From a bacterium (GTDB lineage Bacteria > Zhuqueibacterota > Zhuqueibacteria > Zhuqueibacterales > Geothermadaptataceae): a DNA stretch of 64,000 nucleotides. The translations under genes were made by a program, and so were the position numbers. Positions within the stretch are counted from its first letter, which is position 1. Every line of letters starts with the position of its first letter. The notes below the pieces were generated by a model. The model did no database searches and had not been told where the DNA came from. It saw only the letters and a program-made list of their open reading frames with translations. The stretch lies in the NCBI GenBank assembly GCA_024275575.1, contig JAJRYV010000085.1, forward strand, positions 1 through 64,000, given 5' to 3'. This document shows, in pieces, positions 17,080 to 25,036 of the stretch.

Positions 17080-18627
17080 ATGACCAAAACAATTTCCAAA
17101 AACTTCACTCTCAAAGCCTGTATCTTTGCCACCGGACTTGCCGGTATCGTTGCCGAATACGTCATGTCGACACTGGCCAGTTACCTGCTTGGAAATGCTG
17201 TGGTCCAGTGGACGCTGACGATTTCTCTGATGCTGTTTGCCATGGGTATCGGCAGTCGGCTGAGCAAATCATTGCAGCACCATCTTCTGGATTCTTTCAT
17301 TGCCGTGGAGTTGCTCCTGTCCTCGCTCTGCGCAATCAGTGCCGTGGCGACTTATTGGCTTTCCATCTACATCATGACCATCGATATGGTCGTTTATTCT
17401 TTCGCACTTGGCATCGGTTTGCTCATCGGTATGGAGCTACCACTGGCAACGAGACTGAACGCCTATTTTGAGGAATTGCGCATCAATATTTCGTCGGTGA
17501 TGGAAAAAGATTACTACGGTGCGTTACTTGGCGGAGTGTTATTTGCGTTTGTTGCCCTGCCCTATCTCGGGCTCACCTATACGCCTGTTGTGCTCGGCGC
17601 CGTCAACCTCATCGTTGCCGCACTACTCTTCTGGCAACAGCGGCAAAATATAACTTATCGCAAATGGCTCGGTTTTGCATTTATCGTCGTGCCCTTGTTT
17701 CTGGCCTGGCTGGCCTGGTTTGCCAAACCGATTGTGCAGTATAGCGAACAGCGAAAATACCGTGATACCGTCGTTTACAGCAAACAAACACCCTATCAGC
17801 AAATTACCATCACAACATGGCGCAACGATTTCTGGCTCTATCTGAACGGCAATCAGCAATTCAGCACTTATGACGAAGCGCGTTATCACGAGCCACTAGT
17901 CCACCCTGCTTTTGCGCTTTCGCCCTCACACAAAAAAATACTTATTCTCGGTGGTGGCGACGGCATGGCAGTGCGCGAAATATTGAAATATCCCGATGTT
18001 GAACACATCGACCTTGTCGATATCGACCCGGCTGTGACTGCTCTTGGTCTAAACAATGCACTGTTTTTAAAAGCAAATCAGGCCTCGTTGAAATCAGCAA
18101 AAGTAAAAATCCACAATACCGACGCCGCTATTTTCATTCGCGATTGCAGGCAAATTTACGATATCGTGCTGATCGATTTGCCGGACCCGAAAAGCGTTTC
18201 ACTCTCCCGTTTGTACAGTCTTCAGTTTTATCAGCAAATTAGAAAGGTTACTGCAAAAGGCGGTCTTTTAGTGACCCAGGCCACCAGCCCGTTTTTTTCA
18301 CGAAAAGCTTATCTATCCATTTTAAAAACAATGCGAGCCGCAGGATTTACTGCTATCCCCTATCACAATCAAATCCCGACCATGGGGGAATGGGGTTGGG
18401 TACTCGGGATAAATCACGACCGTTTGACCGTTGATCAGATAAAACAGAAATTGATAAAAACCGATTTTTCGGTTATTGACACGCGTTTTCTCAATAATGA
18501 CGCCATGTTGGCCATGCTACATTTCGGTAAAGGTATTTTTGCTGATTTTGAAAAGATTGAAATTAATAGTGAATTCAATCTTGTTTTGTATAGATATTAC
18601 GATAAAGGCGACTGGGATTTTTACTAA
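17080..18627 (+). CDS. Membrane-embedded spermidine/spermine synthase-like protein
   Basis: A 515-residue protein with an N-terminal membrane domain of about seven helices (residues 10-215) and a C-terminal Rossmann domain of the polyamine synthase family. The nucleotide-binding loop ILGGGDGMAVREIL (near residue 287), the acidic strand end HIDLVDIDP and LIDLPDPKS-SLSRLYS all match spermidine synthases; DLPDP stands in the place of the usual catalytic D-x-D/P loop. Such fusions use decarboxylated SAM in aminopropyl transfer, and recur beside PspA, DUF350 and DUF4178. A polyamine made at the membrane might tune lipids or the adjacent channel; that is inference. Two genes further on are a potassium channel and a J-domain protein. 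Confidence 0.9.
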   Translation: MTKTISKNFTLKACIFATGLAGIVAEYVMSTLASYLLGNAVVQWTLTISLMLFAMGIGSRLSKSLQHHLLDSFIAVELLLSSLCAISAVATYWLSIYIMTIDMVVYSFALGIGLLIGMELPLATRLNAYFEELRINISSVMEKDYYGALLGGVLFAFVALPYLGLTYTPVVLGAVNLIVAALLFWQQRQNITYRKWLGFAFIVVPLFLAWLAWFAKPIVQYSEQRKYRDTVVYSKQTPYQQITITTWRNDFWLYLNGNQQFSTYDEARYHEPLVHPAFALSPSHKKILILGGGDGMAVREILKYPDVEHIDLVDIDPAVTALGLNNALFLKANQASLKSAKVKIHNTDAAIFIRDCRQIYDIVLIDLPDPKSVSLSRLYSLQFYQQIRKVTAKGGLLVTQATSPFFSRKAYLSILKTMRAAGFTAIPYHNQIPTMGEWGWVLGINHDRLTVDQIKQKLIKTDFSVIDTRFLNNDAMLAMLHFGKGIFADFEKIEINSEFNLVLYRYYDKGDWDFY

Positions 18628-18680
18628 TCAACGAATTATATTGATTCATCCGGGCGTAAAATTATATTGAAAGAACAATA

Positions 18681-19706
18681 ATGCTGAAACCGGTCAAGCA
18701 TCCACTGCTGCGTTTTATCAATTTCCTGCAGCGAGAGAATATTCTGCGTATAATATTGGTCCTGGTTATCCTGGTCATTTTCAGCGCTGCAGGTATGGCC
18801 TATTTCGAGGAAAATCGTACGTTTAAAGATGCGCTGTGGTGGAGTGTGGTAACGATGACGACAGTCGGCTACGGCGATATCAGCCCGGTGACGCTTGGCG
18901 GCCGTATCATCGGTACGATTATCATGGTTCTCGGCATCGGTATTCTCGGCACTTTTACGGCGACTATCGCCAGTGTTTTTGTTGATAAAAAATTAAAGGA
19001 AGATCGCGGCATGGGTTCTTTTGCTTTTGAAAATCATATTATTGTCTGCGAATGGTCGAACCGTACGCGGGAAATTCTCGCCGAGCTACGCAGTGATGTC
19101 CGCTGTCAAAAAACACCAATCGTTCTGATTTCCTCACTCGAAACGAAACCGCTGGATGATGAGAATCTGCATTTTATTCAGGGAGAAGTCAACGATGAAA
19201 ACCTGATCCGGGCAAACGTACATAAAGCAAAAACCGTGATCATTTTGAGCGATGACAATATCGACGAAAGCGCCCGCGATGCGAAAACTGTATTGACGAC
19301 ATTGACGGTGGAATGCATGAACGAATCAGCCTATACCATCGTCGAGCTGCTCGATGAAAGCAACGTACAGCACTGCTACCGCGCCAAAGCCGACGAAATA
19401 ATTGTCGGTGCTGAATTCAGCTCAAAACTCATCTCCAGGGCAGCGCTAGAGCACGGCATTTCAAAGGTGATCTCGGAGTTATTGAGCTCACAGTTCGGTA
19501 ATGATTTGTATAAAATTCCGGTTCCTACAGCACTTGGCGGTAAAAAGTTTATCGATGTTTTTTCAGCAATGAAACGAAAACATCAAAGCATCGTACTTGC
19601 GGTGCAGCGCCATGCAAAAGTGCTTTCCAATCCTGATGTTGATTTCATTGTCGATCCGGATGATGCGTTGATCGTCATCGCAAAATGCAGACCGGTTGAT
19701 CCCTGA
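18681..19706 (+). CDS. RCK-gated two-helix potassium channel
   Basis: A 341-residue channel of MthK/Kch layout: helix 1 (about residues 21-41), pore loop with selectivity filter TTVGYGD, helix 2 (about 73-93), then a cytosolic RCK (TrkA-N) domain starting near residue 112 (HIIVCEWSN) and a TrkA-C-like C-terminal domain (residues about 270-341). The usual GxGxxG nucleotide loop is replaced by CEWSNRTRE, so the ligand may not be NAD. It follows the spermidine-synthase-like gene by 53 nt. Potassium channels of this type recur in PspA/DUF350 neighbourhoods. It probably releases K+ under a cytoplasmic signal. Confidence 0.92.
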   Translation: MLKPVKHPLLRFINFLQRENILRIILVLVILVIFSAAGMAYFEENRTFKDALWWSVVTMTTVGYGDISPVTLGGRIIGTIIMVLGIGILGTFTATIASVFVDKKLKEDRGMGSFAFENHIIVCEWSNRTREILAELRSDVRCQKTPIVLISSLETKPLDDENLHFIQGEVNDENLIRANVHKAKTVIILSDDNIDESARDAKTVLTTLTVECMNESAYTIVELLDESNVQHCYRAKADEIIVGAEFSSKLISRAALEHGISKVISELLSSQFGNDLYKIPVPTALGGKKFIDVFSAMKRKHQSIVLAVQRHAKVLSNPDVDFIVDPDDALIVIAKCRPVDP

Positions 19707-19729
19707 TTTATTTTCGTTTTCAAAAACCT

Positions 19730-20089
19730 ATGGCACATTCACTTTTTAAAAGATTGGCTCGCATCGCCCGCGCTGAATTTGACCTGCACCGGCAAAAGAA
19801 ATACAACGATCCGGTCGAGCAGAAATCATACGATGATTCTTCTTCAAATTTTGGGGCGAACACGGGATTCGCTTCGTCGCAGGATGCGAAAATTGCAAAT
19901 TATTATGCAAATTTGGAAATTCCATATGACTCAGATTTGGAGACGGTGACAAAAGCGTGGAAAAAGCTGCTGCGCAAATACCATCCGGATATGCATTCAA
20001 CTGACCCGGAAAAAGTGAAAATCGCTAACGAAATCGTTCAGGTTTTGAATAACGCCTATAATGAATTGCAAAAGTACTTAGCAAAATGA
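19730..20089 (+). CDS. Small J-domain protein
   Basis: A 119-residue cytosolic protein with a C-terminal J domain (residues about 58-119): helix II KAWKKLLRKYHPD, the HPD motif that stimulates DnaK ATPase, and the following helix IANEIVQVLNNAYNELQKY. The first 55 residues are basic then polar and have no zinc finger or G/F region, so it is a class III co-chaperone. It lies 23 nt after the channel gene, so it likely belongs to the PspA-type operon and may recruit DnaK to the membrane complex. That role is inference. Confidence 0.88.
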   Translation: MAHSLFKRLARIARAEFDLHRQKKYNDPVEQKSYDDSSSNFGANTGFASSQDAKIANYYANLEIPYDSDLETVTKAWKKLLRKYHPDMHSTDPEKVKIANEIVQVLNNAYNELQKYLAK

Positions 20090-20213
20090 ATAATTCAAAT
20101 GATAATGTGTAAACCCAATATTCATTTCATCACCGGGAGATGATTGCGGTCGAATACCTGGAAAATTGTCAATAAAATCGTAAATAACACTCAAACTCTG
20201 CAGGAGGACACTC

Positions 20214-20612
20214 ATGTCAAAAAACCTCGATAAGGTCAAAGCCTATCTGCTTGATCTTGAAGTAACAATAACCGATGAAGATGAAGCGGAAGAGCTTATC
20301 GTCATCGAAGATGAAGACCGTGGCATTCAAAATATGGTCATCGATTGCGAAGACCCGATTCTCATCATCGAACAACCGATCATACCTTTACCAAAAGACG
20401 GACGCGATGTACTGTATAAAAGATTGCTGCAGATGAACCGTGAGCTGGTGCACGGCGCTTTTGTCATCGATGAAGACGAAAAAAATGTTTTCTACCGCGA
20501 TACATTACAGTTGGAAAACCTCGATAAAAATGAACTGGAAGCATCTGTACTGTCGCTTTCGCTGGCCCTGGCTGAAAATGCCAATGAATTGATTGAATTT
20601 GCAAAAAAGTAA
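20214..20612 (+). CDS. YbjN/YjfI-like protein upstream of pspA
   Basis: A 132-residue acidic cytosolic protein. The C-terminal half (LLQMNRELVHGAFVIDEDEKNVFYRDTLQLENLDKNELEASVLSL) has the strand-helix pattern of the YbjN and type III secretion chaperone-like fold. By position, directly before pspA with a 15-nt gap and GGAGG ahead of pspA, it matches E. coli YjfI, which precedes the PspA paralogue YjfJ. A chaperone or partner of PspA is the natural guess. The exact subfamily (YbjN or DUF2170/YjfI) is not decided by eye. Confidence 0.7.
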   Translation: MSKNLDKVKAYLLDLEVTITDEDEAEELIVIEDEDRGIQNMVIDCEDPILIIEQPIIPLPKDGRDVLYKRLLQMNRELVHGAFVIDEDEKNVFYRDTLQLENLDKNELEASVLSLSLALAENANELIEFAKK

Positions 20613-20627
20613 CCGGAGGACATTCAA

Positions 20628-21335
20628 ATGGCAAGTGTATTTAGCAGAATTTTCAAAGTCGGCCAGGCACAGGCACATTCCGTTGTCGACAAACTGGAAG
20701 ACCCCATCAAGATGACGGAACAGGGAATCCGTGATATGAAGAAAGACCTGCAGGGCGCCATGCAAAGCCTGGCTCAGGTAAAAGCGCTGGCTATCCGCAT
20801 GCGCAAAGATGCCGATGACAAGAAGAAGCTGGCCGGTGATTATGAACGCAAAGCCATGCTGCTGCTGCAAAAAATGCAGGACGGAGACCTCGATGCCGCA
20901 CAGGCCGAGCGTCTGGCAACCGAGGCGCTAACTAAGAAGGAAGAAGCCGCAAGCCGGAGTGTACAACTCACGAATGATTGGCAGGCACAGCAGAAAATGG
21001 CTGATCAGTTACAGCATAAAGTGGAGAAACTGAAAACCACGATTTCCCGCTATGAAAATGAGCTGGTCACCTTAAAAGCGCGTGCGAAAACCGCCTCGTC
21101 GATGAAAAAGATCAACCAGCAATTATCGAACGTCGATTCATCCGGTACCGTCGCCATGCTGGAACGCATGAAAGATAAAGTCAACGAAGAAGAAGCCCTT
21201 GCCGAAGCCTATGGTGATATCGGCCAGGTCGGCAGTTCCCTCGATGATGAAATCGATGCTGTGTTAGATACTCCGGCCGCATCGGCAGGCAGTGATTCTC
21301 TCGCCGCCCTGAAGGCGAAAATGGGTATTCAATAA
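20628..21335 (+). CDS. pspA: PspA/IM30 (ESCRT-III-like) membrane-stress protein
   Basis: A 235-residue, almost entirely alpha-helical protein of the PspA/Vipp1 family, which polymerises on the inner face of the cytoplasmic membrane and stabilises it under stress. The N-terminal helix MASVFSRIFKVGQAQAHSVVDKLEDP is amphipathic, the following DPIKMTEQGIRDMKKDL is the standard family start, and residues 30-190 form long coiled coil. The C-terminal linker DDEIDAVLDTPAAS-LAALKAKMG is typical. CCGGAGGA precedes the ATG, and a clear intrinsic terminator follows. Within this cluster it is expected to be the effector. Confidence 0.96.
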   Translation: MASVFSRIFKVGQAQAHSVVDKLEDPIKMTEQGIRDMKKDLQGAMQSLAQVKALAIRMRKDADDKKKLAGDYERKAMLLLQKMQDGDLDAAQAERLATEALTKKEEAASRSVQLTNDWQAQQKMADQLQHKVEKLKTTISRYENELVTLKARAKTASSMKKINQQLSNVDSSGTVAMLERMKDKVNEEEALAEAYGDIGQVGSSLDDEIDAVLDTPAASAGSDSLAALKAKMGIQ

Positions 21336-21342
21336 ATACTTT

Positions 21343-21371
21343 AAAAGCACCGTTCGGCGGTGCTTTTTTTT
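21343..21371 (+). terminator. Intrinsic terminator of the PspA cluster
   Basis: A GC-rich stem, AAAGCACCG (21344-21352) with CGGTGCTTT (21358-21366) around a TTCGG loop, is followed by a run of T residues. It lies 8 nt after the pspA stop codon. Confidence 0.92.
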
Positions 21372-21475
21372 CTTACTCCTGTTTGCGCTTGCATTTCAAA
21401 TCTTAATTTATATAACATCCCGCCGGTCTTCGAATTGAACCAATAATCAACAATAGCATGATTCAGGGGTTATTC

Positions 21476-24054
21476 ATGTTAACAAAGATAAATGCAGTTT
21501 TACCGGTGCCTGTGTATGTTCTTCTTTCCGCTTTTCTTCCCGCTCTGATTTACGCTCAAAGCTTTAAATTAAAATCGAACGGTAAACACCGATTGCGCAC
21601 CACAACCCAAACTTCCGGCTCAATAGTCCTGATGAATGCCGGTAATCTGATCATGCCGGTTTTCTCAATTGGTGAATTTAGTGAAACCGTTTATTTCCAT
21701 CTGGGGTCAGGTGAGTTTAAACCGGATTCACGACTATATGTATTGTATGAACATGAATTGATTTTCGGCGGCGTACTGCATGATAAAGATACATCGGAAG
21801 TGCGGGTGCGCGGCGGTTTTTACCAGTCAGGCATGCAACCGGGAGCTATTCTTGCACAGGGAGTGGCTGAGAGCCCGGAGAATTCTGAGGTTGATCATGT
21901 GTGGCGCATAAGGCGCGACATTTACGAAAACAGCTACGACATGGAAGAACTCCTGCGGCAAGATGCAGCCAGTACGTACAATATAGCCATCGATGAGGTT
22001 ACTAATACCGAAATCAATGAACTGCGGGATCGCTACAAAGAGGGCCGGATCGATTGGCCGGCTCAGAAAGGTGCTCCGTTTTATGATGTCGATGGTGACG
22101 GAGTTTACATTCCCGGGTTCTATGTGGGTGGGGATGGAATTGAATATCCAAAATTGCGCCCGGCCCCCGGTGAAGAATTTGATCCCGGCCGGCACGCAGA
22201 TGAACCGGGTTTGCTCAATGCTGATCAAGTCATTTTTTTTGTGACCAATGATTTGACGCCAGCCGACACCACTTTCCCGGAAAATATGTCGCCGCCAGTT
22301 GGACTTGAACTGCAGAATACTTTGTGGTGTTACAGCAGCTATTGGGCTCCATCAAATCCGCTTATGAATATCATTTATCAGCGCTCACGTTTTATTTTTA
22401 AAGGTACAGAAGACATAACGACCTCCGCACGCTTCGATAGCATGTTCGTCGGTATTTTTGCTGATATTGACAATGGTTTTTTTGCAGATGATCTCACTGG
22501 TTTTAATCGGGATTTGCAGTTGGGATTCAATTATAATGCGGATATTGATGATAGCAACTTTCGCCCGGAAGGTTTGGCGCCTCCGGCAGCGGGATATGTT
22601 TTCTTAGCAGGTCCATTGTCAGCGGCCACAGGAGAACAGGCTTACTGGGGCACGGATAAAAAGAATGGTTTTAAAAATTTAGAGATGAGTGCTTTTACGC
22701 ATCGTGGTGGGCCATTTAGTGCTTTTCATGTTTATAGTCCATATGAAGATCCTCCAAGGTATTCTCATTATCTACGGCGTTGGAACCTCTTGCGCGGCTT
22801 TTATGACCTCTCGGAATTCCCCCTACCCCCATTTTTACCCCGGATGGTATAGAAACAAAATTTACCATCACCGGCGACCCCATCGATCAAACCGGATGGC
22901 TCGATGAAGAAGGCGGCGACCGGCGCTTTCTCATGTCTGCCGGACCCTTTTCCATGGCTTTGGGCGATAGCAACGAAATCACTTACGCGTTAGTGGCCGG
23001 ACAGGGTTTTGACCGCATGATCAGTTTAAGAAATACTTTCAAACATGCAGAAATCGCCCGCAGCTACCACCGAAATAATTTTCAAATCCCTGAGCTGCCA
23101 CCCAATCCTGCAGTCACCGCCAGTGTTATTGGTGACAGTATTTTGTTGACCTGGGGTTATCCTGATAAACCATTGGATTATATCGATACCTGGGAAAGTG
23201 CCGGACATAAAATAGAAGGATTTATTATCTACCAATGGGATGATCCTCGTTCCTGGGAAAAGAAGAAAATTGTTACTTACGATAAAAAAATGATCTCTCT
23301 TCCATCGTCGGGTTGGCTTACGATCCCGCTGCCATGATTTACACAGAACAATTGCTTGTTGCAGACGATAACCAGGGGTTGCAATTCCACCACATACTCT
23401 CACAGGACATGTTTAGCCCGGGCAACAGGCCATTTGATCAGGAAAAAGAGTACTATTTCGGTGTAGCAGTTTACAGTGTTTCAGCCGATCCCACTGCAAT
23501 ACCCCGCGCTCTCGAGCGTTACCCCGAATCGATCCGAATAAGAGTTTCTCCTTTGCCGCTACTGCAGAAGCTGAACAGAATGTATTCCCCCTGATTGGCG
23601 ATTCTCTGCTCACAGGGCTTTTAGCATGGGATTTCGACCTAATCGGCATTCCCCGATACCGGGCTCAATCATCCGTTTCTTCACCGAATGCCCGTTCACT
23701 GATGCGGATGTTTTTACTTTCAGCACCGCCGGTTTGGCGCCGACGCAATCCGATGATCTCGCTAAAACCGACGCCTTCCTAAATCCATATTACGGCATCT
23801 TCAATTTGCAGGAAGAACGAACCAACCGGTTTATCACTTTTACCCACCTGCCGGAAAAAACAATCATTCGCATTTTTAATCTCGCAGGCATTCTCGTACG
23901 CACCTTGGAAAAAAGTGATGCATTGCAGCATGTGATCTGGGATTTGAACAATGAATCCGGCCGGCTGGTGAGCAATGGGTTATTTATCGCAAGAATAGAG
24001 CTTCCGGATTTAGGTGTTGAAAAAAATCTCAAGCTGGCGATTGTTCATAAATAA
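21476..24054 (+). pseudogene. Frameshifted secreted protein with T9SS-type C-terminal sorting domain
   Basis: A gene for a secreted protein of about 850 residues is split among three reading frames. Segment one (from an ATG at 21476 with AGGGG before it) has a signal peptide ending IYAQS and continues to a stop at 22850-22852. The protein then resumes in another frame near 22820 (TPDGIETKF ... GDPIDQTGWLD), shifts again near 23300-23315 and once more between about 23520 and 23640. The last 80 residues (FTHLPEKTIIRIFNLAGILVRTL ... NGLFIARIEL) form a T9SS/Por-type sorting domain typical of the FCB group. At least three shifts in one gene suggest real decay, although clustered sequencing errors cannot be excluded. 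Function of the body is unknown. Confidence 0.8.
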
Positions 24055-24104
24055 ACAGAAAAACGAAGATCTTTTCTCACGCAATGACTCAAAAACGCTG
24101 AGAT

Positions 24105-24176
24105 ACGCAAAGAAAGACTGAATTTGCTTTGCGTGAAACAAATGATTTTAAATCGGTGATAAACTAAAAACGGGGG
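24105..24176. repeat. Degenerate dispersed repeat, copy A
   Basis: Contains ACGCAAAGAAAG ... CTTTGCGTGAAA, an inverted arrangement, followed by ATGATTTTAAATCGGTGATAAA. The same order of words, with changes, is found at 24709-24798 on the other side of the tRNA cluster, so the two look like copies of one short repeat. Confidence 0.55.
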
Positions 24177-24201
24177 ACCTTGAGAAATCCTGAAAATAAT
24201 C

Positions 24202-24229
24202 TTGACATTCTTTCGAAAAACACTATCTT
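24202..24229 (+). promoter_or_regulatory. Promoter of the tRNA cluster
   Basis: TTGACA at 24202-24207 and TATCTT at 24224-24229 with 16-bp spacing, 50 bp before the tRNA-Pro gene. No other strong promoter is seen before the four-tRNA group. Confidence 0.65.
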
Positions 24230-24278
24230 ATATATCTTGTCTGGTTGGCCCGGACGAGTTCGTTCTGAAAAATTGAAA

Positions 24279-24353
24279 CGGGGCATAGCGCAGTCCGGTT
24301 AGCGCACCTGGTTTGGGACCAGGGGGTCGCAGGTTCAAATCCTGCTGCCCCGA
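24279..24353 (+). tRNA. tRNA-Pro (anticodon TGG)
   Basis: A 75-nt cloverleaf: acceptor CGGGGCA pairs with TGCCCCG, the anticodon stem CCTGG/CCAGG holds loop TTTGGGA with anticodon TGG, and the T arm contains GGTTCAAATCC. It is the first of four tRNAs. No encoded CCA. Confidence 0.96.
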
Positions 24354-24371
24354 CATTCTCATTTTTCAAAA

Positions 24372-24445
24372 GCGCCAGTAGCTCAACCGGATAGAGCAAC
24401 GGCCTTCTAAGCCGTAGGTTATGGGTTCGATTCCCCTCTGGCGTA
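24372..24445 (+). tRNA. tRNA-Arg (anticodon TCT)
   Basis: A 74-nt cloverleaf: acceptor GCGCCAG with CTGGCGT, anticodon stem ACGGC/GCCGT and loop CTTCTAA with anticodon TCT reading AGA, T arm GGGTTCGATTCCC. It lies 18 nt after tRNA-Pro. Confidence 0.95.
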
Positions 24446-24474
24446 CTCAGTTGGAAGGCATAGCCGTTCATATC

Positions 24475-24547
24475 GTGGGCGTAGCTCAGTAGGTAGAGCG
24501 CCAGATTGTGGCTCTGGTGGCCGCGGGTTCAAGTCCCGTCGCTCACC
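24475..24547 (+). tRNA. tRNA-His (anticodon GTG), no encoded G-1
   Basis: A 73-nt cloverleaf: acceptor GTGGGCG pairs with CGCTCAC, anticodon stem CCAGA/TCTGG with loop TTGTGGC and anticodon GTG, T arm GGGTTCAAGTCCC. Position -1 in the DNA is C and position 73 is C, so the usual genome-encoded G-1:C73 pair of bacterial tRNA-His is absent. Confidence 0.93.
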
Positions 24548-24568
24548 CTCCTTTTTCGAAGAGTTTTT

Positions 24569-24640
24569 GGCCCCTTCGTCTAGTGGTTAGGACTCAGGAC
24601 TTTCATTCCTGCAACAGGGGTTCGAGCCCCCTAGGGGTCA
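24569..24640 (+). tRNA. tRNA-Glu (anticodon TTC), copy 1
   Basis: A 72-nt cloverleaf: acceptor GGCCCCT with AGGGGTC, anticodon stem CAGGA/TCCTG with loop CTTTCAT and anticodon TTC. It ends the first transcript and is followed at once by an intrinsic terminator. An identical copy lies at 24871-24942. Confidence 0.96.
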
Positions 24641-24644
24641 CTTT

Positions 24645-24678
24645 AAAAGACCGCTCAAAATAGAGCGGTCTTTTTTTT
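24645..24678 (+). terminator. Terminator after the first tRNA-Glu
   Basis: GACCGCTC (24649-24656) pairs with GAGCGGTC (24663-24670), extended by A/T pairs and followed by eight T residues. It lies 4 nt after the tRNA. Confidence 0.93.
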
Positions 24679-24708
24679 ATAACCAACCGAAAACTATGAT
24701 CTCATCAC

Positions 24709-24798
24709 ACACAAAGAAAGGCTGGCTTTTCTTTGCGTGCATAGCGGCTTTGTGTGAAATAAACGATTTTAAAACGATGATAAAGTAAAAAAACAGGA
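24709..24798. repeat. Degenerate dispersed repeat, copy B
   Basis: ACACAAAGAAAGGC ... CTTTGCGTG ... TTTGTGTGAAATAAACGATTTTAAAACGATGATAAAG parallels copy A at 24105-24176 in order and wording. It lies between the two tRNA-Glu transcription units. Confidence 0.5.
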
Positions 24799-24820
24799 TA
24801 CATTTAGTTCAATTTTTTAA

Positions 24821-24849
24821 TTGACATTAATTGTAATTTTATTTATAAT
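24821..24849 (+). promoter_or_regulatory. Consensus sigma-70 promoter of the second tRNA-Glu
   Basis: TTGACA at 24821-24826 and TATAAT at 24844-24849 with 17-bp spacing, which is the full consensus, 21 bp before the tRNA gene. Confidence 0.88.
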
Positions 24850-24870
24850 TATCGTTCTTGTTTTAGCGAT

Positions 24871-24942
24871 GGCCCCTTCGTCTAGTGGTTAGGACTCAGG
24901 ACTTTCATTCCTGCAACAGGGGTTCGAGCCCCCTAGGGGTCA
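24871..24942 (+). tRNA. tRNA-Glu (anticodon TTC), copy 2
   Basis: Sequence identical over 72 nt to the tRNA-Glu at 24569-24640. It forms a separate one-gene transcript with its own consensus promoter and terminator, consistent with a local duplication that raised tRNA-Glu dose. Confidence 0.96.
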
Positions 24943-24945
24943 TAT

Positions 24946-24975
24946 AAAAAAGCCACTCATTTCGAGTGGCTTTTT
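24946..24975 (+). terminator. Terminator after the second tRNA-Glu
   Basis: AAAAAGCCACTC (24947-24958) pairs with GAGTGGCTTTTT (24964-24975) round a 5-nt loop; the T-run completes it. On the minus strand the same stem could end the aromatic operon, whose last gene stops at 25037. Confidence 0.9.
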
Positions 24976-25036
24976 ACTTTTATTCTTTGATGGTGTTCGT
25001 TTTAATACAATCGCGCGATCACCCCTATAAACCCGC

